A stretch of DNA of 64,000 bases, from contig NJBK01000001.1 of assembly GCA_005223035.1 (NCBI GenBank), positions 1 through 64,000 on the forward strand, given 5' to 3'. The translations under genes and the position numbers were made by a program. The notes under the pieces are model-generated. The model did not search any database. It worked only from the letters and a program-made list of their open reading frames with translations, and was not told the DNA's origin. The stretch is from Chloroflexi bacterium B3_Chlor (lineage in GTDB: Bacteria > Chloroflexota > Anaerolineae > UBA7937 > B3-Chlor). Positions 16,800 through 25,281 of the stretch are shown here, one piece after another (position 1 is the first letter of the stretch; each line of letters opens with the position of its first letter).

Positions 16800-17855
16800 T
16801 TATCCGGGCACGATCACCGTGCGGATCCCCGCTTCCCCTCGCCCAAGGCGATCCAGAACCTGGTTGATGGCTCCGGCATCGAGAGGGATGGTGGCCGTAA
16901 TCAGATGTGACAGATCTAGCGATCCACGACGGGCCATTTCTAGAAGCAGGGGCAATTCCTGGGCCAGATGATCGGCCGCTCCAAGCACCTGGGCTTCCTT
17001 CATCAGTAGGTCAGCATACGGGGCAATCTCGAAAGTCTGATCGGTGATGCCCACTATCACCGCTCGCCCAAAGACAGCCAAGGATTGAACGGCCTGTTGC
17101 ATCGTCAGTGGCAGGCCAACCAGTTCCAGGGCTACATCCGCGCCCTTTCGTTCTGTTAACCGCTGGAGTTTGCCCACCGGGTCTCCAGCCTCAGCGTTCA
17201 CAGGGATGGCACCAAAGCCTTCGGCCATCTCCAGCTTTGTCTGGTCAACATCCACGGCATAGATGTCCAGAGCGCCAAAGGCCCGAGCCAGTTGGACGGC
17301 CGACATGCCCAACCCGCCTAGCCCGAAGATCGCTACCGTTTCACCTGGCTTAATCTCTGCCTTTTGCAGGGCATGGAAGGAGGTGGCGGCGGAGCACATT
17401 AGCACCGCCCCTTGCTCAAAGGTGAGTTCGTCAGGGAGGCGGAAGACGTTTCGGCCGGGCACGCTCATGTATTCTGCGTATCCTCCGTCCCGATGTTTAC
17501 CGATCATCGCGCCAGAGGTGCAAAACTGCTCATTGCCGGTGCAGCAGTAGTAGCAATCCCCGCACGTCACCAAGTAGTGGAGGCATACCCGATCGCCAAC
17601 TTCCACGCTGCTGACCTGAGAACCGACTTCCTCAACCACGCCGGCAACTTCGTGGCCTAGGGTCAGAGGGAGAGAGCGGACAGGGGACACGCCGGCACGA
17701 TAGTGCGCGTCGGAGTGGCAAATGCCAGCCGACTTGACACGGACCAGTACGTCGTGCTCTCCAATTTGAGGTTTGGCCACTTCTTGCATTTCCAACAACT
17801 GCCCTGTTTCTACCAACCGAACCGCTTTCATCGCCACCTTGCCTCTCCATATCAA
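16800..17855 (-). CDS. Zinc-dependent alcohol dehydrogenase family protein
   Basis: Medium-chain dehydrogenase/reductase of 351 residues. The catalytic zinc site is intact (GICHSDAHYRAG, LTLGHEVAGVVEEVG), as is the structural zinc lobe with four Cys (CGDCYYCCTGNEQFC). The Rossmann motif GLGGLGMSAVQLA binds NAD(P). It would oxidise an alcohol or reduce an aldehyde or ketone; the substrate is unknown. The gene starts four bases after the stop of the MmgE/PrpD gene, indicating tight coexpression, and its place inside the island suggests that it processes a carbon fragment left after demethylation. The ATG at 17838 (MKAVRLVETG) matches family N-termini better than the frame's first start and may be the true one. 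Confidence 0.88.
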   Translation of the reverse strand: MIWRGKVAMKAVRLVETGQLLEMQEVAKPQIGEHDVLVRVKSAGICHSDAHYRAGVSPVRSLPLTLGHEVAGVVEEVGSQVSSVEVGDRVCLHYLVTCGDCYYCCTGNEQFCTSGAMIGKHRDGGYAEYMSVPGRNVFRLPDELTFEQGAVLMCSAATSFHALQKAEIKPGETVAIFGLGGLGMSAVQLARAFGALDIYAVDVDQTKLEMAEGFGAIPVNAEAGDPVGKLQRLTERKGADVALELVGLPLTMQQAVQSLAVFGRAVIVGITDQTFEIAPYADLLMKEAQVLGAADHLAQELPLLLEMARRGSLDLSHLITATIPLDAGAINQVLDRLGRGEAGIRTVIVPG

Positions 17856-17858
17856 TCA

Positions 17859-19205
17859 TCAGTAGTGGGCCACCAACCTGCTTAGCTCATCCGCGTGGGA
17901 GACATCTTCGAAATTCCAGACCATCTCTACCAGCTTGTCCGCGTGAGATTGATCCAAGACGAATCCGGTCAGCCAGCGAAACTTCCTTTCCACCTGCTCC
18001 TCATTCCATCCCTGGGGGAATCTGACCCCGCCCTCCGTGGTTCCTGATGCAAACTGCTGCCCATCCTTCAGAGTGATCGTGACAGCGCTGACATACTTAC
18101 CTCTCGGGTCTCCCACTGAGACTAGGCAGTATAGCTGATTGAACTCCTCCGACTCGACCAGTTCCACCTTCTTTGCCAGATCGCGAATTTGCTCGTCGCC
18201 GAGCCGCTCCTCCAGGATCTGCCGCGGGCCGACCTCGTTGTCGAGAAGAAGCACGGCCAATGGCCAAGCCAGACTGAACTGGGCTTCCTCGGTAGTAGTC
18301 GGAAGCTCTGTGCCCAGCCGATGGGCTTCGTGGAACGTCTCAACTCGTATGTGAGCGATTTCCTCCGCTGGGATGTTGTGCCGATGCATCAAGCTGCGGG
18401 CCGCATCCAGGGAAGGGTGGGTCCAGGCGCAGCAGGCATACTGTTTCCAGGCGATCCCGTTTACCATTATGTATCGCTGGCCAATGTCAGCCACCCACTC
18501 CTTGTACTGATCGAAGCCAAGAAGGCACGGAATGGCGGTGAAACCGGATGCTGCCAATTGGGCGGCGACAATGCCGGTCACCGTTCCCCAGCCAATGCCG
18601 TGCTTAACCATCGTCGGTGTATCTATGTCCCGCATCATTGGCAGATCGGGCGCGTGATATTCCGCGATGCCCAGGGCATTCTCGATCTGTTCCTCGGATA
18701 GCCCCAACAGATTGGCCGCCACCGCTGCACACGCCACCGACCCCCACGATCCGCACGCTTGGTACGTAGTGTGGTGGTCGTGCCAGCAGCGAGCGGTGCG
18801 AAGGGCCACCTCGTAGCCGACGACCATCGCGGACATCATCTGCGGTCCATCAGTTCCCAGTTTCTCGGCCAGAGCCAAGGCGGTGGGAAAGATCTGGGCA
18901 CCGGGATGCCCCCTGGTATACTGTGCACAACCATCGATGTCGAGGGCGTTGGCAGCATATCCGTTGGCGAAGGCGGCTCCGATGGCGGAAACCCGCTCGT
19001 CGTGCAACAGGATCGTTGCCTCTTTCCCCGGCAAGGTCTCGAGGGCACAGTCAGTGGCGATTCGACTGACTCGTGTGAGTGTGCCGGACAGCGTGGCACC
19101 CAGGTCATCCAACAACGCCATTTTGACCCGTCTCTGCACTGGCGAGGGCAATGCCTCCCAGTGACATTGTTGAACAAAACGAACCACACGCTCCAGCCCG
19201 TTCAT
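17859..19205 (-). CDS. MmgE/PrpD family protein
   Basis: Protein of 448 residues with the MmgE/PrpD all-helical domain followed by the smaller alpha/beta domain. Recognisable phrases: GATLSGTLTRVSRIATDCAL, YAANALDIDGCAQYTRGHPGAQIFPTALALAE-type motif (with the conserved D and H region), GIAEYHAPDLPMMRDIDTPTMVKHGIGWGTVTG (split here only for description), and YACCAWTHPSLDAA. Family members include 2-methylcitrate dehydratase, cis-aconitate decarboxylase and several isomerases, so a (de)hydration or decarboxylation of a di- or tricarboxylate is likely. The start codon overlaps the stop of MttB paralogue 4 by 4 bp, the sign of translational coupling. Beside methylaspartate ammonia-lyase in the same island, a role with a mesaconate-like acid is possible, but this is inference. 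Confidence 0.88.
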   Translation of the reverse strand: MNGLERVVRFVQQCHWEALPSPVQRRVKMALLDDLGATLSGTLTRVSRIATDCALETLPGKEATILLHDERVSAIGAAFANGYAANALDIDGCAQYTRGHPGAQIFPTALALAEKLGTDGPQMMSAMVVGYEVALRTARCWHDHHTTYQACGSWGSVACAAVAANLLGLSEEQIENALGIAEYHAPDLPMMRDIDTPTMVKHGIGWGTVTGIVAAQLAASGFTAIPCLLGFDQYKEWVADIGQRYIMVNGIAWKQYACCAWTHPSLDAARSLMHRHNIPAEEIAHIRVETFHEAHRLGTELPTTTEEAQFSLAWPLAVLLLDNEVGPRQILEERLGDEQIRDLAKKVELVESEEFNQLYCLVSVGDPRGKYVSAVTITLKDGQQFASGTTEGGVRFPQGWNEEQVERKFRWLTGFVLDQSHADKLVEMVWNFEDVSHADELSRLVAHY

Positions 19206-20668
19206 CCTTTCGCCTCCTGGGCTTCTTCACGTGCCTCGGCCTGCTGTAGAATGCTCTCAATGCGTTCAGCCACCTGCTTTGGCAGTGGGGGCGGTTCGTG
19301 CGCGGCTAGAATCTCGTGCAACCGGGCCTGAATGCGGTCCTTCATTGTTTGAGATCCTGCCGCTTTCCAACCATCCCACCCGTTGCGATCCATTAGCTTG
19401 GGAGCCCAGATTTCCGCACGACAGCGACTGGCGGTCTCCTCCTCAGCCATGAAATGCCCTGCTGGGCCGACCCTATCAATCAGATCCAGCATCAAGCTAT
19501 CATCGCTGACCTCGATGCCGCGCATGATGCACCGACTCATGGCAATGATCTCGTCGGTCATGACCAGCATCTCCAAGGAGCCAATATCTGCGCAGTCGAG
19601 AAAACCCACGTCGTGCACTAACGTCGCCCCACTCAATCCCGAAAGGATCACTTGCAGGGTGCTCTCGATAGCTGCCTGCAAGCCCAGGCCTTTGTCCTCT
19701 GAGGCGCCGGCGGTACCCATAAAGGGAACCCTTAGATAACGCGAGATGTCGGACATGGCAGCACTATACAGGCTCATCTCCGGTGCACCGTAGGAGGGCC
19801 GGCCAGTGCGCAGATCCATCGGCTGGGGCACGCTGCCTATGCATACCGCAGTGCCCCGCTTCTTGAGCTGGATGATCGCTAGACCGCTCAATGCCCCGGC
19901 CAGGGAGATGACAAGCGTACCCGCAGCGGTCACTGGTGCAGTCGCTCCTGCACTGCCACCTCCAAGATAAACGATGGGCACGTCGTGATCGGCGGCCCAG
20001 AGCACGTTCGCCACATCCTCGTCCGTATGCACCAGCGGAGGCTGAAAGGTCGAGAAGAGGGCAAAGAGAGGTCTCTGGCGAAGCGTTTTCTCGCTGCCTG
20101 CAATGGCCAACGCGATTTGGTGGATGTCTGAGACATTCTGGGTGGAATAGGCCCAGGGTAGCACAGGCTTGCCCGTATTCGCGATCATCTCAGCGAACTC
20201 GTACACAGGCGCTAGGGAGGAGGTCACATCGCTGATTAAGCCCAACGACATGACGTAGTCGATATTGTCCAGGGCATCACATACCCGGGCTGTCAGGCCG
20301 GGATCACGTCGCTGGGTCTTGCGCCGTTGGCCGCTCTGTGGGTCAACGAAATGGGTGCAAGTGGGGCCAGGGCCGAAGTAGACTTGGTCAGGCGCAACCT
20401 GAATCCGATGTTCGTCGTCACGCCCCCACAGGGTGAAGGAACGAGGGTTGGCAGCGACCGCATCTTGGATAACATAAGGAGGAATGTGCACCCGCATGCC
20501 ATCCACTCGGGCGCCTGCCTCTAATAGCAGTTCTCGCGCCTCGGCGTTGAGCACTCTCACGCCAGTGCGATTCAGGCACTCCAGCGTTGCTTCGTAGAGC
20601 TTCTCGATCTGGCGATCCGACAGAACGCGGAACTGTGGTGTTTGGTGAGCATGGTAGTTGGTGTCCAT
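19202..20668 (-). CDS. MttB-family methyltransferase 4
   Basis: Full-length non-Pyl MttB-superfamily member, 488 residues. It opens with LSDRQIEKLYEATLECLNRT, contains YFGPGPTCTHFVDPQSGQRR (Pro in place of Ser in the usual GPGSDC motif) and ends with GPAGHFMAEEETASRCR, where Ala replaces the second Gly of GPGGHF. These small departures in otherwise conserved loops suggest a substrate different from paralogues 3 and 5. It is translationally coupled to the downstream MmgE/PrpD gene (4-bp overlap). ATG 20668 follows GAGGGA. Confidence 0.9.
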   Translation of the reverse strand: MDTNYHAHQTPQFRVLSDRQIEKLYEATLECLNRTGVRVLNAEARELLLEAGARVDGMRVHIPPYVIQDAVAANPRSFTLWGRDDEHRIQVAPDQVYFGPGPTCTHFVDPQSGQRRKTQRRDPGLTARVCDALDNIDYVMSLGLISDVTSSLAPVYEFAEMIANTGKPVLPWAYSTQNVSDIHQIALAIAGSEKTLRQRPLFALFSTFQPPLVHTDEDVANVLWAADHDVPIVYLGGGSAGATAPVTAAGTLVISLAGALSGLAIIQLKKRGTAVCIGSVPQPMDLRTGRPSYGAPEMSLYSAAMSDISRYLRVPFMGTAGASEDKGLGLQAAIESTLQVILSGLSGATLVHDVGFLDCADIGSLEMLVMTDEIIAMSRCIMRGIEVSDDSLMLDLIDRVGPAGHFMAEEETASRCRAEIWAPKLMDRNGWDGWKAAGSQTMKDRIQARLHEILAAHEPPPLPKQVAERIESILQQAEAREEAQEAKG

Positions 20669-20695
20669 AGTTCCCTCTCTCAGCGCACAGTGTTA

Positions 20696-22135
20696 TCATG
20701 CCGCTGTAGCCAGGATTTCCTGAATCTTTCGCTTCTTCTCCGGGTCCAGGGGTTTGGGTTGATGTTCTTTGATGATCTCCTTGACTCTGACGTTGAGTCG
20801 CTGGCTTAGAGTGGTGCCGCCCGCTCTCAACCATGTCCCTCGTCTATTGCGGTCGAGCAGGCTCGGGAACCAGAAGTCGTGGAAGCGGTTACGAGTCTCC
20901 TCAGTGCCTAAGAAATGGCCACCGGGGCCAACGCTGTGCAGTTCATCTACCAGGAGGGTGTCTTCGCTAACCTGGATTCCCTTCATTATGTGGTCTGTCA
21001 TGGCTACAAGTTCATCGTTCAAGACGATCATTTCAAAGCAGGTGGTGAGGCCGCTCTCCAAGTAGCCCACGTCGTGAGCCAGGTTGTTGCCACTGAGCCT
21101 GGCCATCAGCACATGTAACATAGCCTCCATGGCAGCCTGTTCGTCCATGACTTTGGAGTCGGAGCAGGCACCATGTCCCCAGGTGGGCATGCCATACCAG
21201 CGGCCCAATTGGCCGACGGCCGCCTTGGTTAGCTGGAACTCGGGCGAGCCGTAAGAGATTTCCCCTCCGCTCATGTCCATATGGTGCAGGCCTGCTCCGA
21301 AGACAAAGGGGGCGCCAGGTCGCTTCAGCTGGTGCACCACCAAGGCGCTGAAGATCTCAGTCAGGGACATGACCAGACCTCCGGCCATGGTGATTGGTGC
21401 TGTACCGCCCATAAGCGTACCTGGGGAGTGTACGACCGGCAGGCCGTATTCGGCTATGAGCAGCAGCTTATCGATTGCCGTCTCCGACTGTTGGAGCGGC
21501 GAACTGGGCTCGGAGTAGAGCAAGATATGCTGCTGTTCCACCAGGGCTTCATGGCTGCCAGCCACGGCTGCAGCCATGTCGATGGCGCGTTGGCAACTGG
21601 CTCGGTCGTTGGTCACGAAAACGATAGGTTTGGTGGTATGCTCCAGCATCAACGCCATCTGGGTGTCATATTGCAGAGGCACGTCCACATCATCAGGGAT
21701 GCCCATGGACATGAGGAAGTGGATGTTGGGTAGGGCGTCGCAGAGGTGATAGCCGTTGATCAGATCCGCCTGGGTGAACTTGCGATGTCTGCCGGTTTCA
21801 GGATCTATGATATTGGGACAATCGGAGCCAGTGCCAAAGTAGACGTTGGCACCCTGCAGGAACATCGCTGGCTGTCCATCACGATCGCACATGACGATTC
21901 GGCTGGGTGTGGAGGCGATGGCATCTTCGACCATAGCTGCTGGGAACTTGGCGAGGTTACCATCGGAGATGAAGGCACCGGCCTCCTTCAGTAGGTACAA
22001 TGCCTCGTGATGCTGGAATCGGACACCAGTCCTTCGCAGCACTTCCAAGGCAGCCAAGTGAAGGTCTTGGAGTTGAGTATCAGATAGGATAGCGAACTGG
22101 GGTGATTCGAACGGAATGGAATTGACGACCTTCAT
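20696..22135 (-). CDS. MttB-family methyltransferase 5
   Basis: Non-pyrrolysine MttB-superfamily protein, 479 residues. Motifs: LSDTQLQDLHLAALEVLRRT, YFGTGSDCPNIIDPETGRHR, HTTKPIVFVTNDRASCQ, VHSPGTLMGGTAPITMAGG, YGMPTWGHGACSDSKVMDEQ and GPGGHFLGTEETRNRF. It is the first MttB in transcription order, 27 bp upstream of paralogue 4 and downstream of the amidotransferase-like gene. Expected role: methyl transfer from a methylated amine to one of the two corrinoid proteins encoded at 24.5 and 32.6 kb. Confidence 0.9.
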   Translation of the reverse strand: MKVVNSIPFESPQFAILSDTQLQDLHLAALEVLRRTGVRFQHHEALYLLKEAGAFISDGNLAKFPAAMVEDAIASTPSRIVMCDRDGQPAMFLQGANVYFGTGSDCPNIIDPETGRHRKFTQADLINGYHLCDALPNIHFLMSMGIPDDVDVPLQYDTQMALMLEHTTKPIVFVTNDRASCQRAIDMAAAVAGSHEALVEQQHILLYSEPSSPLQQSETAIDKLLLIAEYGLPVVHSPGTLMGGTAPITMAGGLVMSLTEIFSALVVHQLKRPGAPFVFGAGLHHMDMSGGEISYGSPEFQLTKAAVGQLGRWYGMPTWGHGACSDSKVMDEQAAMEAMLHVLMARLSGNNLAHDVGYLESGLTTCFEMIVLNDELVAMTDHIMKGIQVSEDTLLVDELHSVGPGGHFLGTEETRNRFHDFWFPSLLDRNRRGTWLRAGGTTLSQRLNVRVKEIIKEHQPKPLDPEKKRKIQEILATAA

Positions 22136-22304
22136 AACCGATTCCCCGCCTCGTAGCCAAGCAAGTCTGGCTCACGCCTCAACAGTGACACTTCTTCATC
22201 AGAACGCCTATTGCTGTGGATCATTCCTGATGATCCCCTTGTGCTCTCCGGGCTCTTGCTGCGCAAAGCCCAATATGGTCCGCCCTTGCTAGCAGATAGA
22301 AACA

Positions 22305-22991
22305 TCAGAGGCCAGAAATGCGAAAGAAATTCCTCAATACTTGCTTCCCGGCAGGGTGTTCTTCTGAGTAATCCTCTGGGTGAAACTGGGTCCCATACAC
22401 GGGCCGCGCCTCGTGTCCGATAGCCTGAATTGGACACAAATCGCTCTCTGCGAGGCGCACGAACCCGGCCGGGATCGCCTTTAGTTCCCAGTAGTGCCAT
22501 TGGCTGAAAACAGGTTTCCGGCCCAGTCCATCGAAGAGCGGGTCGGCCCGCACGATACTGATAGGATAGTATCCTTTCTCCTTTAGCATGCCTGGCCGGT
22601 AGTTGGGATTCGGGTCAGCCATGGCCTCAGGTAGCCGCCCCATAGGACCACAGGGTGCATCGTGTAGCAACGCAATCAGTTGCAGTGCGCCACAAAGTGC
22701 AAGGATCGGCCACTCACCTCCGTTGATAATCCGTTCCAACTCGTCAAAGGTACGCAGATCATACTGATCCCAGTCTGATACGTTGCCGCTGATCAGCAGC
22801 GCTTCCACATTCCACGCCCTCAGTCTCTCGGCCGTCACTCGCGTGTAGTGCTGGATCAAGCAGGGCAGTCCCGAGATTTCCTCGAAGCGGAGTTTGTGGC
22901 GCAGAAGCTGACCGAGGTGTGATTCAGCGTGTGTGGGGTGGGCCAGGTAGCGACTGTGTTCTAGAAGCACGTAGCAGAGCATACTCCTCAC
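22305..22991 (-). CDS. Class I glutamine amidotransferase-like protein
   Basis: Protein of 228 residues with a class I glutaminase-type fold. The nucleophile elbow reads LALCGALQLIALLH (Cys at about residue 99) and the catalytic His/Glu pair is in YGTQFHPEDYSEEHP near the C-terminus. A conserved LISGNVSDWDQYDLRTFDEL region takes the place of the usual GGP loop. It is a stand-alone domain and the family includes gamma-glutamyl hydrolases, such as PuuD-type gamma-glutamyl-GABA hydrolases, as well as GMP synthase glutaminase-like proteins. In this island, hydrolysis of a gamma-glutamyl amine is conceivable but unproven. Spacing to methylaspartate ammonia-lyase upstream is 10 bp, so they are cotranscribed. 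The gap 22136-22304 below it is empty. Confidence 0.8.
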   Translation of the reverse strand: MRSMLCYVLLEHSRYLAHPTHAESHLGQLLRHKLRFEEISGLPCLIQHYTRVTAERLRAWNVEALLISGNVSDWDQYDLRTFDELERIINGGEWPILALCGALQLIALLHDAPCGPMGRLPEAMADPNPNYRPGMLKEKGYYPISIVRADPLFDGLGRKPVFSQWHYWELKAIPAGFVRLAESDLCPIQAIGHEARPVYGTQFHPEDYSEEHPAGKQVLRNFFRISGL

Positions 22992-23001
22992 TGGCCCCTC
23001 A

Positions 23002-24399
23002 TCACTCCCTTAGGGCCCTGGCTTCGATCTCTGCCAGGGCGCGGTTCATCTCGTTCTGCACCAGGCTAATGGCCTCATCTACCCCCATTCCCGGCTTGGC
23101 CATGATGATGTCAGGTTGGGTCGCCAGGCCCACGTGAGTTGCCACCTGAGCCGAGAGGTCAGTCTCGGCACAACTGCCACCCAGGAGAGTTCCCACGCCG
23201 CCGGCTTTGCAGGCCAACACAGCTTCGATGGAGTTGTGCACACTCCCCAGGTCTGGCATTTTGATCTGGATCATATCCACAGCCAGTGCGTCTACGAAGG
23301 CCTTGATGTCATCAAGGGTGTTTGCCCATTCGTCAACGACCAGTTGCGTGTTCATGTTGCGGAAGCCAACGTAGTCGCGCAGCGTCTTCATCGCTTCTAT
23401 CTGGGCCTCACGGCTCTCCATGATGATGGGGCTCTCCACTCGCAGGGGGTAGGGTTTCGTTGCCAGGTCCAGGGCGTAGAGATGTCCCAGCACCCGGCCC
23501 AGGTTGTTCTCGAAAATCTGTCCTAGCGCTCCATGCAAGTCCAGATGAATGGTCGGACGATAATCAGATCCGCCCAGTTGCCTAATGCGCTGCTTGAGCC
23601 AACGTGCGTACGCGAGTAACCTGGTGCCATCCTCGGCGAGTTGTTCAGGGATATTATCCACCAGGGTGTGGGAGAGCGAAGCGACACGACGGAGAATCAT
23701 CTTGTCGGCCCCAGCGTGCCGTTCAGCGCCACATTGGGCGTGGATGGGGACCGGCCCGTCGGGCAGCGGCAGGCCCCATTCTTCGGCAATCACTTCGGCC
23801 ATGGTCACGCCCCGAGCCAGAGCCACCGACTTCAACAGGGCCTGACTCACACCATAGCGGACAGCGGTATGCAATGAACGCTCTACGGGGAGGCGCTCTG
23901 TAGTCACCTTTTCTTTCTCCCGGGTTGCTCGCTCAAGACCCATGGTCAGGAAATCCCGGCGGGACCATTCTCTTCCGCTAAGTTCCGCTTCGGCTTGGGG
24001 TAGCGGCTGGCTTACCTCCACCGACTCGATTAGCATGTCCACCTCGGCCGCTAGTTGGTGGAAGCTGGTGAGTTCCCGGCCTTGTAGGGCTGGAGTGATC
24101 GCGCGACGAATCGTAGCCAAGCCCTCCTCGGTACGGAAGACCGGGTCGCGTCCTGCCCCTCCGCTATAGCAGACCGCCACGCAATCTCCCCAAACCACGG
24201 TCCGATCATCCAGGACCAGCCCCACTGAGACTGCCTCTGCTACCTCTCGAACTACTCGGAATCCGGATGTGACCGGTGTGGCTTGATGGGCCTGAGAACG
24301 CGATATTGACCGCGCCTGGAGGGCTGCCATGTCTCCATAGTAGTAGGCACCAACGGCAGGTACAGTCAAGATATCAGTGATATGCCAAGGCTTGGCCAT
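23002..24399 (-). CDS. Methylaspartate ammonia-lyase
   Basis: Enolase-superfamily lyase that converts L-threo-3-methylaspartate to mesaconate and ammonia. The N-terminal segment (ILTVPAVGAYYYGDMAAL, GDCVAVCYSGGAGRDPVF) and the barrel motifs match the family. The metal ligands are visible as IHLDLHGALG, RVESPIIME and LVVDEWANTL, and the catalytic Lys as MIQIKMPDLGSVHNS, followed by TLLGGSCAETDLSAQVATH. At 465 residues it is slightly longer than the well-known clostridial enzyme (about 413), with the extra length around residues 130-180. In the methylaspartate pathway it follows glutamate mutase, a B12 enzyme not found in this window. It may act on an N-methylated or other aspartate analogue here. 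It lies between a corrinoid protein gene and the amidotransferase-like gene. Confidence 0.85.
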   Translation of the reverse strand: MAKPWHITDILTVPAVGAYYYGDMAALQARSISRSQAHQATPVTSGFRVVREVAEAVSVGLVLDDRTVVWGDCVAVCYSGGAGRDPVFRTEEGLATIRRAITPALQGRELTSFHQLAAEVDMLIESVEVSQPLPQAEAELSGREWSRRDFLTMGLERATREKEKVTTERLPVERSLHTAVRYGVSQALLKSVALARGVTMAEVIAEEWGLPLPDGPVPIHAQCGAERHAGADKMILRRVASLSHTLVDNIPEQLAEDGTRLLAYARWLKQRIRQLGGSDYRPTIHLDLHGALGQIFENNLGRVLGHLYALDLATKPYPLRVESPIIMESREAQIEAMKTLRDYVGFRNMNTQLVVDEWANTLDDIKAFVDALAVDMIQIKMPDLGSVHNSIEAVLACKAGGVGTLLGGSCAETDLSAQVATHVGLATQPDIIMAKPGMGVDEAISLVQNEMNRALAEIEARALRE

Positions 24400-24456
24400 C
24401 GTTTCGTCACGGAATGTAGGTGCAATGCACCAGCTGTACAGACGGACTTTGCTACT

Positions 24457-25089
24457 CTAAGACTGGAGCCACACCCTAGCTAGATCAACCGCCGAGACAG
24501 CATCGTAGGCGTATCCATCAGCACCGATCTTTTCCGCGAAGTCCTGGGTAACGGGTGCGCCCCCAACCATTATCTTGACCTTGTCTCTCAGCCCAGCGTC
24601 CTTCAGTGCTTGGATGGTGGTCTCCATCTCATCCATGGTTGTGGTCAGGAGCGCGGACATACCCACGATCTGCGGATGGTGTTCCTTTATCGCCTCTGCG
24701 AACTTGTCGGCCGGGGCATCTATCCCCAAGTCCACGACTTCCATCCCGACTCCGCTCAACATCATGCCCACTAAGTTCTTCCCTATGTCATGGAGATCAC
24801 CCTTCACTGTGCCGATAACGAATGTCCCGAGAGCTGTACCTTCACTCTCGCTCAGCAAAGGCTTGAGTACGTCCATGCCTGCGTGCATCGCCTTGCCAGA
24901 GCGCAACACTTCCGGTAGGAACAGGAGGTCAGCCTTGAAGTCTTTCCCAACTTTGTCTATTCCCATCAGAAGCCCTTGGTTCAAGACCTCCTGGGCGGTA
25001 TGCCCTTTATCCAGTGCTTGTTTGGTGAGTGCGGCTACCTCATCAACTTTGCCGTCGTAGAGGGCATCGCCCATTCTATTCCAGTCCAT
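24457..25089 (-). CDS. Corrinoid protein (MttC-like)
   Basis: Methyl-carrier protein of 210 residues with an N-terminal four-helix cap domain (B12-binding 2, residues about 5-85) and a C-terminal Rossmann B12-binding domain. The cobalamin-binding motif DxHxxG is GTVKGDLHDIGKNLVGMM, followed by MSALLTTTMDEMETT and the terminal VGGAPVTQDFAEKIGADGYA. It accepts a methyl group from an MttB protein and passes it to the methyl-THF methyltransferase. The start was chosen at ATG 25089 because AAAGGAGG is 6 bp upstream; an ATG two codons earlier overlaps that site. It lies 57 bp upstream of methylaspartate ammonia-lyase. Confidence 0.93.
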   Translation of the reverse strand: MDWNRMGDALYDGKVDEVAALTKQALDKGHTAQEVLNQGLLMGIDKVGKDFKADLLFLPEVLRSGKAMHAGMDVLKPLLSESEGTALGTFVIGTVKGDLHDIGKNLVGMMLSGVGMEVVDLGIDAPADKFAEAIKEHHPQIVGMSALLTTTMDEMETTIQALKDAGLRDKVKIMVGGAPVTQDFAEKIGADGYAYDAVSAVDLARVWLQS

Positions 25090-25281
25090 ACCCATCCTCC
25101 TTTGCAAGAATCCATCTTGTGATATTGGCTATTCCCCTTGGCCTCGGTGCTGATGTGGTGCGTGGTGAACCTGTCGCGTCCCCGCAGAAGGTCGACGATG
25201 GGAATGGCGCCTCGTGTTTTCCTGGGGTTTGCTGAAAGGAATGCCGGATCGTAGACTCTGTGACAAATATCTTTTGATCTT

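Noticed and set aside
11392-22135. Pyrrolysine-containing MttB proteins
   Set aside because: None of the five intact frames has an in-frame TAG; all are full length without read-through and must be non-Pyl members.
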